From assembly GCA_010094025.1 (NCBI GenBank), contig ML991773.1, positions 62,001 through 126,000 of the forward strand: a DNA stretch of 64,000 bases, given 5' to 3'. Position numbers and translations under genes: made by a program. This stretch comes from Viridothelium virens. Taxonomy: Eukaryota > Ascomycota > Dothideomycetes > Trypetheliales > Trypetheliaceae. The notes beneath the pieces are model-generated. The model searched no databases, had not been told where the DNA came from, and worked only from the letters and a program-made list of their open reading frames with translations. This document shows, one piece after another, positions 58,982 to 64,000 of the stretch (within the stretch, counting starts at the first letter, position 1; every line of letters begins with the position of its first letter).

Positions 58982-60451
58982 CAGTTTAATAGAAGAAGGA
59001 CCTGGGGAGAGATCTGGCTGACTTGGTTCTAGCGGACGCGATGATTTTGTACGAAAGCGAGTGTAGGTTGCCGTTGGGGTTGAAGGCGGACTTGATCCAG
59101 CTGGGATGGGTCCTGTCGTGCTTCCTTTTGGTCGGGGTGGGTTTTTCGAGTTTTTCGAGGCGTGGGTCTCTTGCATGTACCGAAGCTGACTGCATTTGTC
59201 GGATAGCGGATGTGACGGCAGGTGGCAGGCACAGTGCAGTCCTTTTCTTCCTGTTTCTTTCTTGCTCACTTAAACTCATGACGATATCCACAAGCTTCTA
59301 TACCCTCTTTCTTTGTGCTTGTACTGATGATGTTGCTCATCCATAGCGTTCTTGCTTATACAATGCATCGCTGGGTCGCTGGATGAGGTGATCCTTCTTT
59401 TTCATTTTGGGAGAATGGCGGCTCATAGATATAGCTTGATATAGTTGTTAGAAGCTCGCGCTCATGCAGGGCTAGGCTTATTACATGAGGTTGAAATCTC
59501 GCGCGTCTAAAGTTATCTCTACCTTTTTCTATACTATACGCACGATATCGTGAGTGTGCCTCTCCAGACATGTGGTCTGCTCACCACCATTGATGCTTGT
59601 TTCCACAGCAGGAATTAATCCTACTGTGGGAGTTGGGGCGCGGCATCTCATCACTACGCTGGAGTCATTCAAGATTTGGACACAAAAAGTGGCAGTGTCG
59701 TGACAACGACAATAAATGTATTCCGACTACGACTCGTCTGAATCGGAATGGGACATAGCAGTCACTGTGTGGTTGCTCCCTACGGCACTGGACCTGGTTT
59801 CATTTACGCTACATGTAGTGTAAATTCACGGCGTTAAGGCGGACATGTACAGTCCGTTGACGCGGCTGCCTTTAATCATGGAGTATCTGCGTAGACCAAC
59901 GAGTGAGAAGTGTGTAGCTCCAACCAAAGGCATTCCGATTTCGTCGTCCTAAACTTTCTGTCAAACTCACGATCACAGGGGGATACGCAGTAGCCACACG
60001 CTTTTCTGCGCACTGATCTCTGAATTGAATGGAATCAATCCTACACGCAACAGAAATGTCTCAAATTTTCAAAGTCATATAGATTGTCAAAAAAAGAACG
60101 GAACGAAACAAACGAGCGAGCGAACAAACAGATTGTAACGTGGCTACGTACGCTATGCCGACCTAGAAGCTTCTCAAGAGCTAGTGCTTACTATCGGATT
60201 CAGGAGCCACGCCAAGTGAACGAGACAAAGGGGGTTCAAATGACTCAAGTTAAGGCCCGTAAAGAAAGGTGAGAGAGGAGCTTGAGGTGAATCGCTCATT
60301 GCGACAGTGTACTACGGTTTCAGCTAGAGCCTTTGGAAACAGATCTGATCGTAAGATGAGAGATGATAAGAAGGTTGATCACTCGATAGCAGTTGCTGTT
60401 ATTGAAATCTTCCGTCGGAGAGCCAAGTCAATAGAAAAGCGGCAAGATTTC
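58982..60451. other. Intergenic, no supported gene
   Basis: POM1 3' region followed by about 1 kb without a recognisable frame, up to the 3' end of the convergent membrane-protein gene. Open frames at 59023-59346 look like chance reading of the POM1 trailer. Confidence 0.45.
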
Positions 60452-61861
60452 TCACACAAACTTGGTCCCCTCACATTGCTCAATCTTACGTCGAGCCTGC
60501 TCAGCTTGCCTCCTTACTCGTCTCGTGTGCGAGGCTCTCTTCCAAAACTTCTTGTTGATGTTATCCCTGACATTACCATCTTCATATTCTATACGGGTTG
60601 GGAAGTATATCTGTAGCATTGCCAGCCCGGCTCCAGGGACCCATTTCTCGAGCTCCTTCAATGCGCCATGCGTCCTTACAACGTTTTGCGTGTTTCGTAC
60701 TGGCTCCAGCCATGCAGGAGCTCCATCATTCTTGTCCATTGATTCCAGCCACGTTGGGATATCCTTGGGCGTAGCTCCTTGTTCATTAATCCAATTACTC
60801 AATGGCAACACATCCCGAAGCGCTTCCTCTAGGTCAACATTTGGATTTGGATCATCTTGGAACTCAACAGACTTTCCCGTTATAGTTGGCATGCGCTCGA
60901 ACACCTTTAGCTGCAGGCCTGTGGTACAGGATCGCCGCGTTGCCCCGGCCGCATAAACATTCTGCAGCATGCCCAGTCCGCCGGCCCCAAGAAGATACCA
61001 GGCATTCGCTTGGAGCGCCGAAACACTCAATAATAGGCAGACCCATAGGGCCGCGAGAATAACAGTTGCAAAGGGCGTTTCCGGACGAACAGGTCCTTTG
61101 GCCGTGGCAAAAGTCTCTAGGTCGGGAGAGCCCGGGCTGCCTATTAGAACCATGATGTGTTTACGGCCATTGCCTCTAGTGATGCAAATGACGTTATTCG
61201 CATCCAGCGTCCCCCCCGCCCACTTCTCTGCTCTCCACTGTGGCAAGAAGCAGGTAATGAATGCGAGCGTGTTACCGCACAACACAACCATCATTGTTCC
61301 CCAATCTCCGTGCAAAACCCAAGGAGGGATAGCGAGCGCGATTTCAGCCAACATTGTCAGCCAACCCATCCACCAAACGTGGTCCGGGACGAGCTTCCGA
61401 AGAGGGCCAAGCTCAAAAATGTCGATTCGGAGGGAGTCGGCCTTCTCATCAACAGGATTGCAGATCTCATGATCCCTCAGAAGGCGATCGATTACCCAGG
61501 ACTCGTTTTTTCGCTGGAATCCATTGGCACAGTTGACCACGATAGCCGACTTTTCCGGGGTTGGCAAGAGTCTTCTGTCGCCAACTGCGGACTGAAGCTG
61601 GCTAAATCCGAATGCAACCCAGCCGAAGGAAAACGCAACAGGTGTAAGCGGAATCGTGGCAAGCCGAATTGATGGTCCGCTGGCATTTGTCAAAGGCTGG
61701 ACGGAGTTGCGCTGTCTTCGGCTTGGGAGGCGGAGGGTATATCCAGCTGTCTGTGCGATGGCTTTCTGTACGATATCCCCGCCAATGAGGAGGAGAAGGC
61801 TCAGGACGCCTGATGGGTTCTTCCACTGCCCTCGTAGCTCGTCGGCTGTAGTCTCCAACAT
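60452..61861 (-). CDS. Uncharacterised fungal polytopic membrane protein
   Basis: Single exon, 469 residues, ATG at 61861. The family is widespread in filamentous fungi but unnamed. The N-terminus LRGQWKNPSGVLSLLLLIGGDIVQKAIAQ is typical, followed by the hydrophobic segment LTPVAFSFGWVAFGFSQLQSAVGDRRLLP. Further helices are at VWWMGWLTMLAEIALAI, GTMMVVLCGNTLAFITCFLPQW, and TPFATVILAALWVCLLLSVSAL. Between them is ICITRGNGRKHIMVLIG. The cytosolic C-terminal part ends with GALKELEKWVPGAGLAMLQIYFP and a basic tail. It stands head to head with an NLR gene, 326 bases apart, suggesting joint control. Function unknown. Confidence 0.85.
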   Translation of the reverse strand: MLETTADELRGQWKNPSGVLSLLLLIGGDIVQKAIAQTAGYTLRLPSRRQRNSVQPLTNASGPSIRLATIPLTPVAFSFGWVAFGFSQLQSAVGDRRLLPTPEKSAIVVNCANGFQRKNESWVIDRLLRDHEICNPVDEKADSLRIDIFELGPLRKLVPDHVWWMGWLTMLAEIALAIPPWVLHGDWGTMMVVLCGNTLAFITCFLPQWRAEKWAGGTLDANNVICITRGNGRKHIMVLIGSPGSPDLETFATAKGPVRPETPFATVILAALWVCLLLSVSALQANAWYLLGAGGLGMLQNVYAAGATRRSCTTGLQLKVFERMPTITGKSVEFQDDPNPNVDLEEALRDVLPLSNWINEQGATPKDIPTWLESMDKNDGAPAWLEPVRNTQNVVRTHGALKELEKWVPGAGLAMLQIYFPTRIEYEDGNVRDNINKKFWKRASHTRRVRRQAEQARRKIEQCEGTKFV

Positions 61862-62187
61862 TCTGGCTGTCAGATAGCGACTTTTTGGTAGTTTACAAAT
61901 CTAGGAAACAAGCAATTACGAGTGAGGTTATTTTAAAGGCTTCACCGATTGCCACTGCCAAGCATTCAGCCTTGCAATCAGTATCGCGATCAGCATCACG
62001 ATCAGCCTTGCGATATGTTAGCTGACCTCATTATTACTGGGATGAGAAGCCAGGAGCTTACTCAGCTGCGAGGAATAAGAATTCGAAATTTCAGCTCATT
62101 GCCTCGCACTCGAGACCTTTTCATCCTTAGAACTGTGGACGTTGCCCAAATCAAATCATATATTCAGGTACGTGGGATGCTAATATC
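61862..62187. promoter_or_regulatory. Shared divergent promoter, membrane protein / NLR
   Basis: 326 bases lie between the two divergent start codons. It contains a 12-base tandem triplet (61977-62012). No named element is recognised. Confidence 0.45.
61977..62012 (+). repeat. Three tandem 12-bp units (ATCAGnnTnnCG)
   Basis: ATCAGTATCGCG, ATCAGCATCACG and ATCAGCCTTGCG follow one another without gaps in the divergent promoter of the membrane protein and NLR genes. Could be a clustered binding site. Confidence 0.75.
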
Positions 62188-64000
62188 ATGGCGGATTCTC
62201 AGATCGTTACAACTGTTCTTGTGGGCCTGCCACTATTGTTGTTTTGCGCTCTCTTGCTGAAAGAGGTCGTGCTTTTGAGGGATTGGCGACGAACCATTGG
62301 CAAACAGATCCTAAATACCTCGACGGCCGCACATTGGGGTATTTTGGCACCAGGACAGGGCTCGCTCGAAGCTGAGGATGGGGTTGGTAGGGTTGATAAG
62401 CGTGAGACAGGGGAAGTAGGTGTTCTAGGCCGAGAAGGGCTAAGCCCGGCACCGACACCGACAATACAAACTTTGACTGCTGACCCCAGTAAAATCAATC
62501 AACGTAGGATTCATTCCTCTACCTGTGTATTTCTCGTCATCCGTTCCAACGGACTACTGATCGTACTATTAGTGCTGGAAATTTTGATCACAGAGATATG
62601 CATCGGCTTATCAATCCCCGATTTCTTTGGGCGGCCGGACGTGCCCAGCTTCTTCATCATCTATGCTCACGACAACGATAAATTTGGAAAAGCAGATGAC
62701 AGGATAGTGCACCGTATCATTGAATACTTCAAGAAGATCGGATCGAGGACTCGCTCGGATAGAAGACCGGTCCTCGCTTCTGAACCGGTTAATTCGGCAG
62801 CACGGCACAATATCCTCGCTAACCAGCTCTGCCTCCTCCCGAAGGAAATCGCTGTGAATCATGTTGATAAAGTTATCCTATGCCATTCGGAAGTGCTTCA
62901 CAATTATTGCATGAATCCCGAGGCCAAAGAGTATGTCGAAGAAATCAAAAAGGTGGGACGAAGAGAGATGGCAAGGTATCAACTTGAGGGGACCCCCAGC
63001 CTAAAGTCACCAAACACGGAGCATATTCACGATGCGATTAGAACCGTTGTCACAAAGCATGTTAGAACGGAACACTTTCATCACGTTATGACTGAGATTG
63101 GCCTGGTCGCCTTGCGGATCTCACATGATAATGATCCTCTGGCCATCATCCCTGTTGATCTACATTCCACCGACACTATGCTCAACGACTTCTCATTCTT
63201 AGACCCATTTCAGCACTATGAGATCTTGGGACCGCGCTTGGCAGTAAAGTTTGACGATTCGGAGCGGACACATCGACTATTCTTCAAACTCCTAAAGCGA
63301 CTCTACCATGAAGTTCCAATATTTGTTGACTTCCTGGAAGAGGCTTACAATAATGGAATCAGAAATTTTCACAATACTTCAAAATTGACCATCACTGAGT
63401 TCACGGAGCGACTGAGGACCGAGATCTACCAGGAGTTAGTGTCATCCAGGAAAGTCCGCGACAAGGACAGAGCTTGGCCCCGCCACCTTGAACCTGAGGG
63501 AGGAGAACAGATATACGATACGTCCCTGACCGCGTGGAGCCCAATCGGCCCTGTAATGATCCCTCCCGTCCAGATTCCAACCGATCTCCTAGTACCACCA
63601 ACCGAACATCAGTACAGTACGTTTTCCTTCCTCTCTGTGGCCCCTACTATATCCTAATAAAGCAATGGCTAGATCTCATCAAAACTCTCCACTTTTACGG
63701 AATGGAAAGAAGGATTGAGCATATTCCGGCCCCATACCCTGGCACGGTGGATTGGTTATTCAATGATCCTTCATATTTGAAATGGCGAGATCAAGACGGT
63801 GGAATGCTTGGTATTCGAGGCGGTCCAGGATTCGGGAAATCGACTGCATTAAAGGCTATTCTATTGTTTGACCGAAAAAATGAGGGACAAACTCATCTCC
63901 AACTTTATTACTTCTTCTTTGGTCGAGGAACGACCCTCGAAAATACAAGGCTTGGGATGTATCGGACCTTACTGTTCCAGCTCTTGAATAGAATTCCATC
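62188..64000 (+). CDS. NLR: membrane-anchored TIR-like domain plus NACHT (runs off right edge)
   Basis: Two exons in window: 62188-63616 and 63673 onward, at least 586 residues; the 3' part is missing. Helix 8-30 and a second strong helix about 113-141 predict membrane insertion. Residues about 154-265 look like a TIR/SEFIR-type fold: FFIIYAHDND opening strand, HRIIEYFKKIG helix, VDKVILCHSEVL strand, then HNYCMNPEAKEY, resembling the TIR S-x-x-W-C-x-x-E active-site region (Glu245). After the intron, GTVDWLFNDPSYLKW and GIRGGPGFGKSTALK (P-loop 526-534) identify a NACHT/STAND NTPase. Fungal NLRs sense non-self and trigger incompatibility or cell death; the repeat sensor lies beyond the window. 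The TIR call is by pattern only. Confidence 0.88.

Noticed and set aside
59023-59346. 107-codon plus frame after POM1
   Set aside because: Non-ATG opening and directly in the POM1 trailer; hydrophobic stretches seem to be chance.
1-64000. tRNA, rRNA, CRISPR arrays and intact transposons
   Set aside because: I looked for B-box-like GGTTCGAATCC patterns, regular spaced repeats and transposase or reverse-transcriptase motifs and saw none; a tRNA or repeat scan could still find something small.

Overview
The window is nuclear DNA from a filamentous ascomycete (Pezizomycotina). Genes on both strands carry short introns (mostly 45-90 nt, GTRNGT donors, some as short as 37-39 nt). Several protein families are typical of filamentous fungi: UstYa/DUF3328, fungal rhodopsin-domain (Pth11-type) receptors, WSC proteins, NACHT NLRs, a 353-residue group I G-alpha ending in CGLI, and a Pom1-type DYRK kinase. 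I cannot place it to order or genus from sequence alone. All gene models below were rebuilt by hand: exons were joined where splice sites kept the frame and restored a family's known sequence.

Layout. 0-2.6 kb: 3' truncated MFS transporter (-), a five-exon UstYa-like oxidase (-), and a divergent two-exon gene for a 49-residue secreted peptide (+). Together these resemble a small fungal RiPP (dikaritin-type) locus. 3.5-5.8 kb: rhodopsin-domain membrane protein and a YCII-family protein. 7.1-11.9 kb: membrane-traffic genes RVS167 (BAR-SH3), SEC28 (epsilon-COP) and USE1 (SNARE). 12-14 kb: gene-poor, with inverted-repeat motifs. 14.1-17.5 kb: secreted alpha/beta-hydrolase fused to four WSC domains. 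17.6-20.9 kb: gene-free. 21.0-25.9 kb: a 1614-residue NRPS-like enzyme (adenylation, carrier, then three membrane/left-handed-helix modules), with the architecture of poly-lysine synthetases. 27.2-35.1 kb: SAM37/metaxin, the kinetochore gene DSN1, and a PSD2-type phosphatidylserine decarboxylase containing a GC-AG intron. 37.4-39.3 kb: APH-fold kinase-like protein with 27-residue tandem repeats. 40.7-46.8 kb: G-alpha and a two-LIM protein. 48.8-54 kb: INO1 and a Pex24/Pex30-type dysferlin-domain peroxin. 54.2-59.0 kb: POM1. 60.5-64.0 kb: an uncharacterised polytopic membrane protein divergent from an NLR (TIR-like N-terminus plus NACHT) that runs off the right edge.

How they fit. Most of the window is conserved housekeeping (vesicle traffic, mitochondrial and peroxisomal membranes, phospholipid and inositol synthesis, polarity and cell division, G-protein signalling). 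Accessory loci are inserted between these genes: the RiPP-like trio, the WSC hydrolase, the Pls-like NRPS, the repeat-bearing APH protein, and the NLR pair at the right end. The strongest candidates for undescribed biology are the RiPP-like trio, the Pls-like NRPS, and the membrane-anchored TIR-like NLR with its divergent membrane partner.
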